Source: Dechloromonas aromatica (nom. nud.) (lineage in GTDB: Bacteria; Pseudomonadota; Gammaproteobacteria; Burkholderiales; Rhodocyclaceae). From it: a stretch of 64,000 nucleotides of DNA. Shown here piece after piece: positions 36,954 through 47,113 of this stretch; within the stretch, counting starts at the first letter, position 1, and every line of letters starts with the position of its first letter. Below the pieces are notes generated by a model. That model had not been told where the DNA came from and did not search any database. It was given only the letters and a program-made list of their open reading frames with translations. The stretch spans positions 50,408 to 114,407 of the forward strand of contig JAFIHA010000036.1 in NCBI GenBank assembly GCA_017848965.1, in the 5' to 3' direction. Position numbers and translations under genes: made by a program.

Positions 36954-38447
36954 GTGGAATTTAGCATAAAAAGCGGAAGCCCGGAAAAGCAGCGAAGCAA
37001 CTGCGTCGTCGTCGGCGTTTTCGAGCACCGGCGGTTGACGCTGTCGGCCGAACTGCTCGACAACGCCGCCAGCGGCATGATCAGCGACATCCTCCGCCGT
37101 GGCGACATGAACGGCAAGGCTGGCAGCACGCTGCTGCTGCACAACGTCCCCGGCACCCTGTGCGAACGCATCCTGCTGGTCGGTCTGGGCAAGGAAAAGG
37201 ACTTCCGTGAAAAGGAATACTGCGCCGCCCTGCGCCTGGCGGTGAAGACCGTCGGCGAAACCGGCGCCCAGGACGCCACTCTTTTCCTCACCGAAATCGC
37301 CGTCCGCAAGCGCGACGCTGCCTGGCGCATCCGCCAGGCCGTGGTCTGCTCGTTCGCCGCCGGCTACCGTTTCGACCACTACCGCAGCAAGGACGACGAG
37401 CCGCGCCGCCTGCGCCGGCTGACCCTGATCGTCGAACGGCGCAGCGAACTGGCCGCCGCCGAAGAGGCCTTGCGCCAGGGCCAGGCAATCGGTGAAGGCT
37501 GCCAGTGGGCGCGCGACCTCGGCAACCAGCCGCCCAATGTCTGCAATCCCGCCTACCTGGCCGAACAGGCGCAGGCGCTGGCCGAAGAACTCGGCCTCGG
37601 CTGCGAAATCCTCGATCGCCCGGCGATGGCCGCGCTCGGCATGAATGCCCTGCTCGCGGTGGCGCGCGGCGCCGCTGCAGAACCCCGGCTGATCGTCCTG
37701 CAGTACAAGGGCGCCAAGGCGGCGGACAAACCGGTCGTCCTGGTCGGCAAGGGCGTCACCTTCGATTCCGGCGGCATCTCGCTGAAGCCGGGCGCCGACA
37801 TGGACGAGATGAAGTACGACATGGGCGGCGCCGCGGCCGTCCTTGGCACGATCAAGGCGGTCGCCCGGATGGCCCTGCCGCTCAACCTGACGGTGATCGT
37901 CCCGGCGGCGGAAAACATGCCCGACGGCAACGCAACGCGCCCGGGCGACATCGTCAGCACGCTGTCCGGGCAGACCGTCGAGATCCTCAACACCGACGCC
38001 GAAGGCCGCTTGCTCCTCTGTGATGCGCTGACCTACGCCGAGCGCTTCAATCCGGACACGGTGATCGACGTCGCCACCCTGACCGGCGCCTGCGTCGTCG
38101 CCCTCGGCCATGTCGCCAGCGGCCTGTTCGCCAGCAAGGACGGCCTCGCCCGAGACCTGATCGAGGCCGGCGAGGAAACCGGCGACCGCGCCTGGCACCT
38201 GCCGCTGTGGGACGACTACCAGGAGCTCCTGAAGAGCCCGTTCGCCGACATGGCCAACATCGGTGGCCGCTGGGGCGGTGCGATCAGCGCCGCCTGCTTC
38301 CTGTCGCGCTTCGCCAAGAAGTACGACTGGGCGCACCTCGACATCGCCGGCACCGCCTGGACCTCGGGCAAGGACAAGGGCGCCACCGGACGGCCGGTTC
38401 CCCTGCTCACCCAGTATCTGCTGCAACGCGCGGGATCGGCCGATTGA
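36954..38447 (+). CDS. pepA: Leucyl aminopeptidase (cytosol aminopeptidase)
   Basis: M17-family bimetallic aminopeptidase, 497 aa, with the signature NTDAEGRL and metal-binding VGKGVTFDSGGISLKPG. The start is GTG 36954 (VEFSIKSGSPEKQ), seven bases after GGAG; an in-frame ATG at 36885 adds a segment that looks like leader DNA. In some bacteria PepA also binds DNA. Its stop overlaps the holC TTG. Confidence 0.95.
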   Translation: MEFSIKSGSPEKQRSNCVVVGVFEHRRLTLSAELLDNAASGMISDILRRGDMNGKAGSTLLLHNVPGTLCERILLVGLGKEKDFREKEYCAALRLAVKTVGETGAQDATLFLTEIAVRKRDAAWRIRQAVVCSFAAGYRFDHYRSKDDEPRRLRRLTLIVERRSELAAAEEALRQGQAIGEGCQWARDLGNQPPNVCNPAYLAEQAQALAEELGLGCEILDRPAMAALGMNALLAVARGAAAEPRLIVLQYKGAKAADKPVVLVGKGVTFDSGGISLKPGADMDEMKYDMGGAAAVLGTIKAVARMALPLNLTVIVPAAENMPDGNATRPGDIVSTLSGQTVEILNTDAEGRLLLCDALTYAERFNPDTVIDVATLTGACVVALGHVASGLFASKDGLARDLIEAGEETGDRAWHLPLWDDYQELLKSPFADMANIGGRWGGAISAACFLSRFAKKYDWAHLDIAGTAWTSGKDKGATGRPVPLLTQYLLQRAGSAD

Positions 38448-38866
38448 CCAAGGTCTTCTTCTACCACGGCGCCTCCGACAAGATCGCCGCCGCCTGCGCG
38501 CTGATCGCCGGCGCCTGGGCCAAGCGCAAGCCGATCCTGGTCTATGCGCCGGACCGCGCGGTCGCTGACGGCGTCGACCGCCTGCTGTGGACCCGCGATC
38601 AACTGTCCTTCGTGCCGCACTGCCGGGCTGATTCGCCGCTGGCCGCGGAAACGCCGATCCTGATCGCCGACCGCCTCGACGGGATCGCCCAGGACGAGCG
38701 GCTGATGAACCTGTCGAACGAAGTACCGCGCGCCTACGAACGTTTCCAGAGCCTGATCGAGGTAGTCGGCCAGGAAGAGTCCGAACGCCTGGCGGCGCGC
38801 GAGCGGGTCCGCCATTACAAGGAGCAGGGCTGCGAGGTCAGCTATTTCGACCTCAAGGACCGCTGA
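38444..38866 (+). CDS. holC: DNA polymerase III chi subunit
   Basis: A 140-residue clamp-loader accessory subunit linking polymerase III to SSB. VFFYHGASDKIAAACALIA and VYAPDRAVADGVDRLLW match HolC. The start must be TTG 38444, which overlaps the pepA stop as TTGA; there is no ATG or GTG before the conserved region. Placement between pepA and valS is conserved. Confidence 0.92.
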   Translation: MTKVFFYHGASDKIAAACALIAGAWAKRKPILVYAPDRAVADGVDRLLWTRDQLSFVPHCRADSPLAAETPILIADRLDGIAQDERLMNLSNEVPRAYERFQSLIEVVGQEESERLAARERVRHYKEQGCEVSYFDLKDR

Positions 38867-38870
38867 CGCC

Positions 38871-39248
38871 ATGCCCAGCCCCATCCTGGCCCGCGCCGAC
38901 GCCCTGATGCACCGCCGCCACGGCAGCGGCGAAAGCGAGGAAGTCCCGCTGCTCACCGATGCCATTGATGTCGAGAACGACATCCCGGTGCTGGTCGACG
39001 TGGCCCCCACCGTTGCCGCACCGCCCCCACCCGCACCGCGCCCGACGCCCCCGAAAGCCCTCGCAACCGGCAATCCGGCGACGACGCCGGTGCCGCCGCT
39101 CGACACCGACTGGGGCGCCGCCCTCGCCGAAGAACTCGGCCGGCGCATCGAAGCCCGGCTGCTCGCCGAAATTCCGAAGATCGTCGCGACGACGGTCGCC
39201 GAACTGCTCGGCGACCCGGAAACGCTGAAACGCCACCGGCGGCGCTGA
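38871..39248 (+). CDS. Conserved hypothetical protein with proline-rich linker
   Basis: A 125-residue protein 4 bases after holC. It starts with a short helical region (SPILARADALMHRR), then an acidic stretch, a Pro/Ala-rich linker (about 50-75), and a C-terminal amphipathic helix (EELGRRIEARLLAEIPKIV). No signal peptide or membrane segment. It may be a small partner of the replisome or another complex, but the sequence gives no direct clue. Confidence 0.7.
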   Translation: MPSPILARADALMHRRHGSGESEEVPLLTDAIDVENDIPVLVDVAPTVAAPPPPAPRPTPPKALATGNPATTPVPPLDTDWGAALAEELGRRIEARLLAEIPKIVATTVAELLGDPETLKRHRRR

Positions 39249-39278
39249 GAAGGCGGCAAAGGGAGCTGCCGGCTCCGG

Positions 39279-39284
39279 TATAAT
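39279..39284 (+). promoter_or_regulatory. Candidate -10 box of valS
   Basis: A perfect TATAAT 29 bases before the valS ATG, in the 65-base gap after the holC cluster. No good -35 is visible. Confidence 0.4.
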
Positions 39285-39313
39285 CGCGGGTTTTCCCCTT
39301 TAGCAACAAGCTC

Positions 39314-42142
39314 ATGGAACTCGCCAAAGCCTTCGAACCCGCCGACATTGAACGCCGCTGGTATCCCGAGTGGGAATCGCGCAATTACTTCGCCGCCGGC
39401 GTCGATAGCAGCAAGCCGGACAACTTCTGCATCCAGCTGCCGCCGCCCAACGTCACCGGCACGCTGCACATGGGCCACGGTTTCAACCAGACGATCATGG
39501 ACGCGCTGACCCGCTACTACCGGATGCGCGGCCACAACACGCTGTGGCAGCCGGGCACCGACCACGCCGGCATCGCCACCCAGATCGTCGTCGAGCGCCA
39601 GCTCGACGCGCAGGGCATTTCGCGCCACGACCTCGGCCGCGAGAAGTTCCTGGAAAAGGTCTGGGAATGGAAGGAATACTCGGGCAACACCATCACCAAG
39701 CAGATGCGCCGCATGGGCACCAGCCCGGACTGGACGCGCGAGCGCTTCACGATGGACGCCGGCCTCAACCAGGTGGTCACCGAAACCTTCGTCCGCCTCT
39801 ACAACGAAGGCCTGATCTACCGCGGCAAGCGCCTGGTCAACTGGGACCCGAAGCTGCACACCGCCGTTTCCGACCTGGAAGTCGTGCAGGAAGAGGAAGA
39901 CGGCTTCATGTGGCAGATCCGCTATCCGCTGGCTGACGGCTCGGATAGCCTGGTGGTCGCCACGACGCGGCCAGAAACCATGCTCGGCGACACCGCCGTG
40001 ATGGTCCATCCGGAGGACGAGCGCTACAAGCACATGATCGGCAAGATGGTGAAGCTGCCGCTGACCGGCCGCGAAATCCCGATCATCGCCGACTCCTACG
40101 TCGATCTCGAATTCGGCACCGGCTGCGTCAAGGTGACGCCGGCGCACGACTTCAACGACTACGCGGTCGGCCAGCGCCACGATCTGCCGATGATCTCGAT
40201 CCTGACGCTGGACGGCAAGATCAACGACAACGCGCCGGAGAAATATCGCGGCCTCGACCGTTTCGACGCCCGCAAGGCGGTCGTCGCCGACCTCGAAGCC
40301 GAAGGCATCCTGGTCAAGGTCGACAAGCACAAGCTCAAGGTGCCGCGCGGCGACCGTACCGGCGTCGTCATCGAGCCGATGCTCACCGACCAGTGGTTCG
40401 TCGCCATGTCCAAGGCTGGGGATGACGGCAAGTCGATCACCGAAAAGGCGCTGGAAGTCGTGCATTCCGGCGAGATCAAGTTCTACCCGGAAAACTGGGT
40501 GAACACCTACAACCAGTGGCTGAACAACATCCAGGACTGGTGCATCTCGCGCCAACTGTGGTGGGGCCACCAGATTCCGGCGTGGTACGGCGAGAACGGC
40601 GAGACCTTCGTCGCCCACAGCGAGGAAGAAGCCCGCGCCGCCGCCGCCAAGGCCGGCTATACCGGCCCCCTGAACCGTGACGAGGACGTCCTCGACACCT
40701 GGTTCTCGTCCGCCCTGTGGCCGTTCTCGACGCTGGACTGGACCGGTGACGAAGCCGTTGACGCCGCCAACCCGCTGCTCAGGCAATATCTGCCGTCGTC
40801 GGTGCTGGTCACCGGCTTCGACATCATCTTCTTCTGGGTCGCGCGCATGGTCATGATGACCAAGCAGATCACCGGCAAGATCCCGTTCAAGCACGTCTAT
40901 GTGCATGGTCTGATCCGCGACGGCGAAGGCCAGAAGATGTCGAAGTCGAAGGGCAACGTGCTCGACCCGATCGACCTGATCGACGGCATCGGCGTCGACG
41001 CGCTGGTCGAAAAGCGCACCTTCGGCCTGATGAACCCGAAGCAGGCCGAGAGCATCGCCAAGAAAACGAAGAAGGAATTCCCGGAAGGCATCCCAGCCTT
41101 TGGCACCGACGCGCTGCGCTTCACCTTCGCCTCGCTCGCCTCGCCCGGCCGCGACATCAAGTTCGATCTGAATCGCTGCGACGGCTACCGCAATTTCTGC
41201 AACAAGCTGTGGAACGCCACCCGCTTCGTGCTGATGAACGTCGAAGGCCACGACCTGGCGCTCGACCACCAGCAGGACGGCCCGACCTGCGGCGGCAACG
41301 CACCGCTGGAGTTCTCCTTCGCCGATCGCTGGATCGTCAGCCAGCTGCAGCGCGTCGAACAGGAAGTCGAACGCCATTTCGTCGACTACCGTTTCGACCT
41401 GATCGCCCAGGCCATCTACAAATTCGTCTGGGACGAGTTCTGCGACTGGTACCTGGAAATCGCCAAGGTCGAGGTCCAGACCGGCAACGAGGCCCAGCAG
41501 CGCGGCGCCCGCCGAACCCTGATCCGCACCCTGGAAGCCATCCTGCGCCTGGCCCACCCGCTGATTCCCTTCGTCACCGAGGAACTGTGGCAGACCGTGG
41601 CGCCGATTGCCGGGCGCAAGACGCACGACTCGATCATGCTCGCCGCCTACCCGCGCGCCGAGGACTACAAGATCGACGCCGCCAGCGAAGCCAAGGTCGA
41701 CCGCCTGAAGGCGCTGGCCCATGCCTGCCGCAACCTGCGCGGCGAGATGGGAATTTCCCCGGCCCAGCGCACGCCGCTGCTGGTCGCCGGCGGCGGTGAG
41801 GAGATCGCCGAGTTCGCGCCTATCCTGCAGGCGCTGGCCAAGCTGTCCGAAGTGCAGATCCTCGCCGACCTGCCGGAAGATGCGATGGCACCGGTCGCCG
41901 TCGTTGGCGAAACGCGCCTGATGCTCAAGGTCGAGATCGACGTCGCCGCCGAGAAGGAGCGCCTGAAGAAGGAAATCGACAAGCTGGAAAAGCAGATCGC
42001 TTCCGCCCAGGCCAAGCTCGGCAACGAGAGCTTCGTCGCCCGCGCCCCGGCCGCCGTGGTCGAGCAGGAAAAGCAGCGGGTCGCCGAGTTCGGCGCGACG
42101 CTCGGCAAGTTGCAAACGCAACTGGCCAAGCTGGGTAACTGA
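39314..42142 (+). CDS. valS: Valyl-tRNA synthetase
   Basis: Class I synthetase, 942 aa, charging and editing tRNA-Val. HIGH appears as HMGH near residue 56, KMSKS as [10 protein letters not shown] near residue 540, and the editing domain lies between ([15 protein letters not shown]). The last 65 residues form a charged coiled coil ([19 protein letters not shown]), the ValS tRNA-binding arm. Confidence 0.97.
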   Translation: MELAKAFEPADIERRWYPEWESRNYFAAGVDSSKPDNFCIQLPPPNVTGTLHMGHGFNQTIMDALTRYYRMRGHNTLWQPGTDHAGIATQIVVERQLDAQGISRHDLGREKFLEKVWEWKEYSGNTITKQMRRMGTSPDWTRERFTMDAGLNQVVTETFVRLYNEGLIYRGKRLVNWDPKLHTAVSDLEVVQEEEDGFMWQIRYPLADGSDSLVVATTRPETMLGDTAVMVHPEDERYKHMIGKMVKLPLTGREIPIIADSYVDLEFGTGCVKVTPAHDFNDYAVGQRHDLPMISILTLDGKINDNAPEKYRGLDRFDARKAVVADLEAEGILVKVDKHKLKVPRGDRTGVVIEPMLTDQWFVAMSKAGDDGKSITEKALEVVHSGEIKFYPENWVNTYNQWLNNIQDWCISRQLWWGHQIPAWYGENGETFVAHSEEEARAAAAKAGYTGPLNRDEDVLDTWFSSALWPFSTLDWTGDEAVDAANPLLRQYLPSSVLVTGFDIIFFWVARMVMMTKQITGKIPFKHVYVHGLIRDGEGQKMSKSKGNVLDPIDLIDGIGVDALVEKRTFGLMNPKQAESIAKKTKKEFPEGIPAFGTDALRFTFASLASPGRDIKFDLNRCDGYRNFCNKLWNATRFVLMNVEGHDLALDHQQDGPTCGGNAPLEFSFADRWIVSQLQRVEQEVERHFVDYRFDLIAQAIYKFVWDEFCDWYLEIAKVEVQTGNEAQQRGARRTLIRTLEAILRLAHPLIPFVTEELWQTVAPIAGRKTHDSIMLAAYPRAEDYKIDAASEAKVDRLKALAHACRNLRGEMGISPAQRTPLLVAGGGEEIAEFAPILQALAKLSEVQILADLPEDAMAPVAVVGETRLMLKVEIDVAAEKERLKKEIDKLEKQIASAQAKLGNESFVARAPAAVVEQEKQRVAEFGATLGKLQTQLAKLGN

Positions 42143-42143
42143 G

Positions 42144-42629
42144 ATGAGCGCGCCGCAGCACACGCAACGCTTCTCGGCGATCTTCAGCGCGTTGATGGTG
42201 TTCTGCGTCCTGGTCTGGCTATGGGGGCTCGGGCTGTTCCTGTTCTGGCCGTGGCAGAAGGGCGGCGAATGGCTGCCCGACTATCCGCTCGCCGTGCGCT
42301 GCGCCGACGGCCAGACCTGCGCCGTCCCGGTCGGCCAACTGGCCGCCGCCCGCGCCGACGGCCGGGTGAGCTCGCTGCTTCCCGCCGAGGAAAGCGGCGA
42401 AACGGCTTACGAGATGATCACCGTGCAGTGGAAAACGCTGCCCGGCGGCATGCAGGTCAAGGCCTCGGCGTGGAACTTCCAGACCACCGTGCGCTACCGG
42501 ATCGAAAACGAACAGCCGGTGCTGGTCGAATACCAGGAAATCGGCGGCAAGGTCTTCCTCTACGCGCTGCTCGGCGCCCTCGTCTCGCTCGCCCTGCTCT
42601 ACCTGAACAAGCGCCGCCGCAGCGCTTAG
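42144..42629 (+). CDS. Small two-pass inner-membrane protein, unknown function
   Basis: 161 residues. One membrane segment lies near residues 15-37 and another near 135-153, enclosing a periplasmic domain of about 95 residues with CADGQTC (possible disulfide). The end RRRS is basic and cytoplasmic. The ATG is 1 base after the valS stop, so it is probably cotranscribed. Its TAG overlaps the TAA of the convergent pabB fusion (42626-42629). Function not recognised. Confidence 0.72.
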   Translation: MSAPQHTQRFSAIFSALMVFCVLVWLWGLGLFLFWPWQKGGEWLPDYPLAVRCADGQTCAVPVGQLAAARADGRVSSLLPAEESGETAYEMITVQWKTLPGGMQVKASAWNFQTTVRYRIENEQPVLVEYQEIGGKVFLYALLGALVSLALLYLNKRRRSA

Positions 42630-44365
42630 GGCGCAGTCTGCAGGCGGACCGGCAGCAGTCCGCGCAGGGCGTTACCCAGCCAGAAGCCGTCGGCCAGATC
42701 GGCCGGCCGCAGCACCGCCTCGCGCGCCCGCCCGCGGGCAAGCAGGCTGGCCCGCAACACGCCGGGCAAGGCGCCGCTACTCAGCGGCGGCGTCAGCAGC
42801 ACGCCATCGCGCTCGACGAAGACATTGCTGCGCGCGCCTTCGGCGACCTCGCCACGCTGGTTGAGAAAGACCACATCGAACACGTCCGCCGACAGGCCGG
42901 CCAGCGCCGCGTCGTACACGGCGCGCGCGGTCGTCTTGTGGCGACGCAGCGGTTCGTCGGCGTCGATAGGAGTTTCGGCCAGCCAGGCGCCCTGCGTTTG
43001 CGGTGGCGTGGCCGCCAGCGGGAAAGACTGCACCTCGATCTTCCCCGCCTTGTCCAGCGTCAGCCGGACCCGCCAGGTGCCGGCGGTCGGCTGTTCGGCA
43101 AGCGCGCGCAACAGCGCCTGTTCGTCGACCGGGAAGCCAAACCACGCGGCGGAACGGCGCAGGCGTTCGTAATGACCGGCCCACATCGGATAAACGCCGT
43201 TGTCGCGGCGCAAGGTCTCGATCAGTTGCAGGCCGGGATCGCAATCACGCAGGAAGGATGCTTTCAGGCGGCACTCGGCCCATTCGGCGGTAGCCTCCGA
43301 ATCGGCGACGACGCCGCTGCCGATGCCCATCTTCCCGCGCCGATCGGCGCCTAGTTCGAGCGTCCGGATGGCGACGTTGAGGCGGCAGTCGCCGTCCGGC
43401 GCCAGCCAGCCGAAAGCGCCGGTGTAGATGCCGCGCGGCGCCGGCTCCAGCTCACCGATGATCTGCATGGCGCGGATCTTCGGCGCGCCGGTGATCGAAC
43501 CGCAGGGAAACAGCGCCGACAGGATGTCGCCGAAGCTGCGCCCGGCCACCGTCGCCGAGATTTCCGAGACCATCTGCCGCACGCTCGGATAATCCTCGAT
43601 ATCGAACAGGCGCTCGACGCGCACGCTGCCGTTGGCGGCGATGCGCCCGAGGTCGTTGCGCAGGAGATCGACGATCATCAGGTTTTCGGCGCGATCCTTG
43701 AGCGAATCGCGCAGCGCTTCCGGCGGCGAGTCGAGCGGCGCCGTCCCCTTCATCGGCCGGGTCAGCAGGTAATCGCCGTGGCGTTCGACGAACAGCTCCG
43801 GCGACAACGAGACGATGCCCTGCCGCTCGTCGCCAACGAAGCCGCCGTAGCGCACCGGCTGACGCTGGCGCAGTCGGACGTAGAGGTCGAGTGGCTTGCC
43901 GAACCAGTCGAATTCGAACGGAAAGGTGAAATTGACCTGATAGCAGTCGCCGGCGGCGATCCATTGCTGGATGCGCTGCAGCGCGGCGTGATAGTCGGCT
44001 TCACCAAGCGCCTCACGCAAGTCGCCAACGCCCGCCGCGGCGCCGCTCGTCTGCGCCGCCAACCAGTGCCCGGCGGCCTCTGCCATCAGGCGATGGCAGT
44101 CGCGAAAGCGCCAGAAGCGCGCCAGCGGCTTCGCACCGGGCCGCCAGCCTGGCGGCGCCGAGCGCGGCTCGAGCAGATAGCCGAGTTCATAGTCGAGGGC
44201 GACGACGGTCCACGCAGGCTGCGTTTCGATCCGCGCCAGAACGGCATACAGGTCATCAATACCGGTCGCGGAGAGATACTCGAAACAATCGGCGAAACGC
44301 CAAGCGGCGGGTTCGCCCGCAGGCGCCCGCCGATCCTCGAAAAACGCGGCAAATCCGGGGCTTAT
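42626..44365 (-). CDS. pabB: Aminodeoxychorismate synthase component I / aminodeoxychorismate lyase fusion
   Basis: Makes p-aminobenzoate for folate. The PabB part shows GDCYQVNFTFPF, RPMKGTAPLDS, ENLMIVDLLRNDLGRI and CGSITGAPKIRAM; a PabC-like aminotransferase IV domain follows from about residue 330 (VYPMWAGHYERL, NVFVERDGVL). The only standard start in frame is ATG 44086. However, the 93 codons upstream encode a clear PabB N-terminus (FAAFFEDRRAP, WTVVALDYELGYLLEP). I therefore place the start at ATA 44365, which overlaps the tusA stop as ATAA, giving 579 aa. This non-standard start is inference; a base error is the alternative. Confidence 0.85.
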   Translation of the reverse strand: MSPGFAAFFEDRRAPAGEPAAWRFADCFEYLSATGIDDLYAVLARIETQPAWTVVALDYELGYLLEPRSAPPGWRPGAKPLARFWRFRDCHRLMAEAAGHWLAAQTSGAAAGVGDLREALGEADYHAALQRIQQWIAAGDCYQVNFTFPFEFDWFGKPLDLYVRLRQRQPVRYGGFVGDERQGIVSLSPELFVERHGDYLLTRPMKGTAPLDSPPEALRDSLKDRAENLMIVDLLRNDLGRIAANGSVRVERLFDIEDYPSVRQMVSEISATVAGRSFGDILSALFPCGSITGAPKIRAMQIIGELEPAPRGIYTGAFGWLAPDGDCRLNVAIRTLELGADRRGKMGIGSGVVADSEATAEWAECRLKASFLRDCDPGLQLIETLRRDNGVYPMWAGHYERLRRSAAWFGFPVDEQALLRALAEQPTAGTWRVRLTLDKAGKIEVQSFPLAATPPQTQGAWLAETPIDADEPLRRHKTTARAVYDAALAGLSADVFDVVFLNQRGEVAEGARSNVFVERDGVLLTPPLSSGALPGVLRASLLARGRAREAVLRPADLADGFWLGNALRGLLPVRLQTAP

Positions 44366-44589
44366 TTGCGCTTCAGCAGATACTCGAAGACGCCGTCCGC
44401 TTCCCGTTTGGCAACCAGCTCGTTGCCGGTCTGCCGGGCAAAGGCGGGGAAGTCCTTGAGGGAGCCCGGATCGGTGGCGAGAACGCGCAGCACCTGGCCG
44501 GATTCCATTTCGGCCAGGGTCTTCTTGGTGCGCAGGATGGGCAGCGGGCAGTTCAGCCCCTTGACGTCGAGTTCGCGATCAAATTCCAT
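44362..44589 (-). CDS. tusA: Sulfur carrier protein TusA
   Basis: A 75-residue TusA/SirA-family protein carrying persulfide sulfur for tRNA thiolation, molybdopterin or other pathways. The essential cysteine is in GLNCPLPILRTKKTL. Length and position of the CPxP motif are standard. Its TAA overlaps the proposed ATA start of pabB. A sulfurtransferase (13551) and soxYZ (46630) in the same window also handle sulfane sulfur. Confidence 0.95.
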   Translation of the reverse strand: MEFDRELDVKGLNCPLPILRTKKTLAEMESGQVLRVLATDPGSLKDFPAFARQTGNELVAKREADGVFEYLLKRK

Positions 44590-44627
44590 GGTCGTCGTGT
44601 AGTTGGATCAAGCCGGGAATTCTACTC

Positions 44628-46073
44628 TCAATTGTTCTTTTCCTTCAGTTCCTCGAGACGCCGCAATTTGAGTTCGCGCAGCCGCGAGTCGATCGCCGAC
44701 ATCTCGTAGAAATCACCGCCCGCCTTGCGCGCCAGCTCAAGCTGCTCGATCGCCCCGGCCGTCTGCCCCTGCAGCGCGAAAACCTCGGCCAGCGCCCGAT
44801 GCTGCGCCCCGGCCCGGCCCATCCCGGCATAACTGGCGGCGCGCAGGCGATGCAGGCGCAGATCGTCGGCCCGCACCCGCAGCTGTTCGTCGGCCAGATT
44901 CAGGGCGTCGCCGAAACGCCGTAGCTCGGTCAAGGCGGCACCATAGCCGTAGACCAACGCCATGTTTCGTGGAAAGCGACTGATCGCCGCCCGGTAGATG
45001 CGCAGCCCTTCCTCGCCGTGACCAGCAGCCACCCGCACGTCGGCCGCCAGATGCTCGAGGATCGGCGATGTCTCGCCCAGCGCCCGGGCGGCATCGACCT
45101 CGCGTTGCGCCTCGGCCCAGGCGCGGCTACGGTAATAAGCCAAGGCCAGCCCGTAGCGCGCCGCCGCTTCGCTGGCGAACTTGCGCGCCGTCAGCTGTTC
45201 GGAAAACTCCTTCACCGCATCGCTCGGCCGACCCTGCTGAGCGCGCAGGCGGGCGCGCACCAGGTGAAAATCGAGGCTGTCGGGGACCTGCCGGTAGTTA
45301 AGCCCGATCTCGCGGTTCTGCATGTCGGCAAGACGTTCGCCGGTCAGCGGATGGGTGCGCAGATAGGCGACGGCATTGTTCTCGTAGAGCCGCACCGACT
45401 GCTGCAAGCGGCCGAAAAAGCCGGCCATGCCGCGTTCGTCGAAACCGGCGCGACCCAGCATGTCGAAGGCGATGCGGTCGGCTTCGCGCTCGAAATCGCG
45501 GGAATACGCCAGTTGCGCGGAAATGGCGCCGGCCTGCGAAGTGGCGATCGCTGCCCCCGCCACCTGGGAATTCGAACGCGCCGCCAGCAAGCCAAGGCCC
45601 ATCGCCAGCATCGAGGCGATACCGATGCGCTTGGACTGGAAGATCTGCCGCGCGATGTGGCGCTGCGTCACATGCGACAACTCGTGCGCCAGCACCCCGG
45701 CCAGTTCCGATTCACTCTGGGCGACCAGGATCAGTCCGCTATGGACGCCGATGTAGCCGCCGGGCATGGCAAAGGCGTTGATCGACGGATCGGTCAGCGC
45801 AAAGATCTCGAAGCCGAAGCCCGGATCGCTGCTGACACCGGCGAGGCGTCCGGCCAGTTGGTTGAGGTAGGACTCGATGTCGTAATCGTCGAGATAGCTG
45901 ATCTCGCGCTGGCGGATTTCCTGCATGATCTGCAGGCCAATGCGCTTTTCCAGCGCCACCGGCAATTCCTCGCTGGCGACCTCGCCCAGTTCCGGCAGAT
46001 TTTGCGCGGCCGCCGGCGGCACCGCCAGCAAGGCAGCAAGGAGAAGGGCAAGAGGGCGGCGCGGCGAAAACAT
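44628..46073 (-). CDS. bepA: Periplasmic M48 metalloprotease with TPR repeats, BepA-like
   Basis: 481 residues with a cleavable signal peptide (LALLLAALLAVPPAAAQ). The M48 zinc motif is LAHELSHVTQRH, with the third ligand in FEREADRIAFD; a C-terminal TPR region follows (about 260-470). BepA/YfgC family proteins act in outer-membrane protein assembly and quality control. It lies 38 bases upstream of tusA on the same strand. Confidence 0.9.
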   Translation of the reverse strand: MFSPRRPLALLLAALLAVPPAAAQNLPELGEVASEELPVALEKRIGLQIMQEIRQREISYLDDYDIESYLNQLAGRLAGVSSDPGFGFEIFALTDPSINAFAMPGGYIGVHSGLILVAQSESELAGVLAHELSHVTQRHIARQIFQSKRIGIASMLAMGLGLLAARSNSQVAGAAIATSQAGAISAQLAYSRDFEREADRIAFDMLGRAGFDERGMAGFFGRLQQSVRLYENNAVAYLRTHPLTGERLADMQNREIGLNYRQVPDSLDFHLVRARLRAQQGRPSDAVKEFSEQLTARKFASEAAARYGLALAYYRSRAWAEAQREVDAARALGETSPILEHLAADVRVAAGHGEEGLRIYRAAISRFPRNMALVYGYGAALTELRRFGDALNLADEQLRVRADDLRLHRLRAASYAGMGRAGAQHRALAEVFALQGQTAGAIEQLELARKAGGDFYEMSAIDSRLRELKLRRLEELKEKNN

Positions 46074-46138
46074 GGTGCTATGATAGCGCAGCCTTCTTTC
46101 CGCCCTGACCGGCGCCTGGTAACCAAACGTAAGCTACC

Positions 46139-46621
46139 GTGAGCGACTCCCCTCTGACCCATTTTGACAGCGCCGGCCAGGCCCACATGGTTGATGTCGG
46201 CGCCAAGGCGGAAAGCTCCCGCCTTGCTCGCGCCGCCGGCAGCATCAGCATGCAGGCGGAAACGCTGGCGCTGATCCGCGACGGCTCGGCCAAAAAAGGC
46301 GACGTCCTGGGCGTTGCCCGGATCGCCGCCATCCAGGCGGCCAAACGCACCGGCGAACTGATCCCGCTCTGCCACCCGATCGCGCTGACCCGGGTCAGCG
46401 TCGAATTCACCATCGACGCCGACGCCCCCGTCGTGCATTGCGAAGTCACCGCCGAATGCAGCGGCCGCACCGGCGTCGAAATGGAGGCTCTGACCGCCGC
46501 AACGGTCGGCCTGCTGACCATCTACGACATGTGCAAGGCGGTTGATCGCGGCATGCGCATCGACAACGTCCGCCTGCTGGAAAAAATGGGCGGCAAATCC
46601 GGACACTGGCAAGCCACCTGA
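46139..46621 (+). CDS. moaC: Cyclic pyranopterin monophosphate synthase
   Basis: Molybdenum cofactor step from 3',8-cyclo-GTP to c[25 protein letters not shown] and [10 protein letters not shown] are family motifs. The start is GTG 46139 ([10 protein letters not shown]), with a modest GTAAG ribosome site. 160 aa is the usual length. It diverges from bepA and is followed 8 bases later by soxY. Confidence 0.95.
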   Translation: MSDSPLTHFDSAGQAHMVDVGAKAESSRLARAAGSISMQAETLALIRDGSAKKGDVLGVARIAAIQAAKRTGELIPLCHPIALTRVSVEFTIDADAPVVHCEVTAECSGRTGVEMEALTAATVGLLTIYDMCKAVDRGMRIDNVRLLEKMGGKSGHWQAT

Positions 46622-46629
46622 AAGCGGCC

Positions 46630-47112
46630 GTGGGAAACATCTCGGAACTGCGCCGAAAATTTCTGCGGGAAGGAATCCGCAGCAGCCTTCTCCTGCCCTT
46701 GCTCGGAAGCGGACTACTGCAACCTGGGCGCGTCCTCGCCAGCGAATGGAAGTCCCGCGCCTTCACCGCCCGCAGCACGGCAGAAGCCCTGCGACAACTT
46801 GCCGTCAGCAACGCCACAGAAAGCCGCGACATCACCATCATCGCACCCGAGATAGCCGAAAACGGCGCCAAGGTCGACGTCGAGATCACCAGCAATCTGC
46901 CCGGCGCACGCAGCCTGCTGCTGCTGGCAGACCGGAATCCCATGCCCTTGTGCGCCGAGATCAATTTTGCCGGTAACGCCCTGCCCTACGCCAAGCTGCA
47001 GATCAAGCTGGCGGAAAGCACACAGGTCAGGGCTCTGATCCGAACCAGCGACGGCAGAACGCACATCGCCATCCGGGAAATCAAAGTCACACTCGGCGGC
47101 TGTGGTGGTTGA
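46630..47112 (+). CDS. soxY: Sulfur-carrier protein SoxY
   Basis: Periplasmic carrier subunit to which sulfur intermediates are covalently bound. The C-terminal GGCGG is the swinging-arm cysteine of SoxY. The N-terminus has a Tat-type signal, RRKFLREGIR followed by hydrophobic residues, as in other SoxY proteins. The start is GTG 46630. soxZ follows 1 base after the stop. No soxAX, soxB or soxCD is present nearby, so this is an isolated carrier pair. Confidence 0.9.
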   Translation: MGNISELRRKFLREGIRSSLLLPLLGSGLLQPGRVLASEWKSRAFTARSTAEALRQLAVSNATESRDITIIAPEIAENGAKVDVEITSNLPGARSLLLLADRNPMPLCAEINFAGNALPYAKLQIKLAESTQVRALIRTSDGRTHIAIREIKVTLGGCGG

Positions 47113-47113
47113 A

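Noticed and set aside
38216-42163. A very long open frame (over 1300 codons) antisense to valS and pepA
   Set aside because: The opposite strand encodes unmistakable ValS and PepA; the antisense product is rich in residues typical of GC-rich shadow frames and has no recognisable domain.
42626-42629. Overlapping convergent stop codons of the membrane protein gene and pabB as a regulatory feature
   Set aside because: TTAG serving as both TAG and TAA is a common result of tight packing; no terminator or other signal supports more.
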